Source: Neoconidiobolus thromboides FSU 785 (Eukaryota; Entomophthoromycota; Entomophthoromycetes; Entomophthorales; Neoconidiobolaceae). From it: a stretch of 30,964 nt of DNA. The notes under the pieces are model-generated. The model ran no database searches. It had not been told where the DNA came from and worked only from the letters and a program-made list of their open reading frames with translations. The DNA lies in the NCBI GenBank assembly GCA_025603075.1, contig MU626482.1, positions 1-30,964 of the forward strand, given 5' to 3'. Position 1 is the stretch's first letter. Every line of letters begins with the position of its first letter. Of this stretch, positions 30,672 through 30,964 are shown piece by piece. A program made the translations under genes and the position numbers.

Positions 30672-30964
30672 AAAATGCCATAAAACAACTTTAATTAAAA
30701 TAAATGCTTTTCTTTTATGCTCTATCATTTTTATATCACTACCATCTTCAGTTTTAATTGTAGTTTCTGACTAACTTTTTTTCATTCTATATACTCATCA
30801 TCATAATGTATAACTAACATATGTTTTGCTTCATGAAAGATAGTAAAATATGTTTTACATTTCTAACTAGTAGTACCCAATTCAGCCAATATCCGCTCAA
30901 ACTTGTGCAATAAAACCTACTTCTCAGGGAATTTCTTTAGAACACAAAGTATCTAAGAGTACTT
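30672..30964. repeat. Right terminal inverted repeat of the window
   Basis: This is the inverted partner of bases 1-293, with a single mismatch. It ends at exactly the mirror-image base of the window start. On this side it is joined, through a deletion near 30605, to the start region of a DDE gene (R6), so the right end looks like an internally deleted copy of the L1 unit. Confidence 0.93.

Noticed and set aside
1-30964. Telomeres at the window ends
   Set aside because: No short G-rich tandem repeat is present at either end; the ends are unique-looking AT-rich sequence.
1-30964. CRISPR array or prokaryotic operon structure
   Set aside because: Genes are spliced and eukaryotic, and no regularly spaced short direct repeats of that kind exist.

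Overview
This window looks like AT-rich nuclear DNA of a fungus. Short GT-AG introns (about 50-130 nt), poly-Asn tracts and A/T-ending codons dominate. The C-terminal half of the SLC12 transporter, including its last residues, reads like fungal Vhc1 proteins. A probable Mic12-type MICOS subunit argues against the anaerobic gut fungi, which lack cristae. No species can be named from the sequence alone.

Layout. A core of four spliced host genes (about 10.2-21.1 kb) sits between two arms made of one gene family. Core: VHC1-like cation-chloride cotransporter (+, 6 exons, 1008 aa), converging on a KNL1/Spc7/Spc105 kinetochore scaffold (-, 11 exons, 1419 aa), then divergently a small MICOS Mic12-like gene (+, 2 exons, 123 aa), then ribosome-biogenesis factor RRS1 (+, 6 exons, 321 aa). 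All splice phases were reconstructed and are consistent. These are ordinary chromosomal housekeeping genes.

Arms. The left arm (1-8760) carries four Tc1/mariner-like DDE genes (L1-L4), all on the minus strand. The right arm (about 21966-30964) carries five (R1-R5) plus a remnant (R6), all on the plus strand. Every copy therefore reads away from the host core. L1, L2, L4, R2 and R4 are intact intronless ORFs of 333-385 aa; L3, R1, R3 and R5 are decayed. From R1 to R5 the copies are head-to-tail with spacers of only 315-330 bp and a period near 1.33-1.37 kb. That looks like tandem gene duplication rather than repeated transposition. The family keeps DD34E spacing, but the first catalytic Asp is Asn in all five intact copies and in every decayed copy that can be read there (one reads Ser). 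These may be catalytically dead, possibly domesticated, DNA-binding proteins.

Ends. The first 293 bases and the reverse complement of the last 293 bases differ at one position, so the window is bounded by a long inverted repeat. It could be a giant inverted-repeat element, a small linear molecule or palindromic amplification, or a contig that stops in the same repeat at both ends. A roughly 100-bp MITE-like element occurs four times, once inside decayed copy R1.
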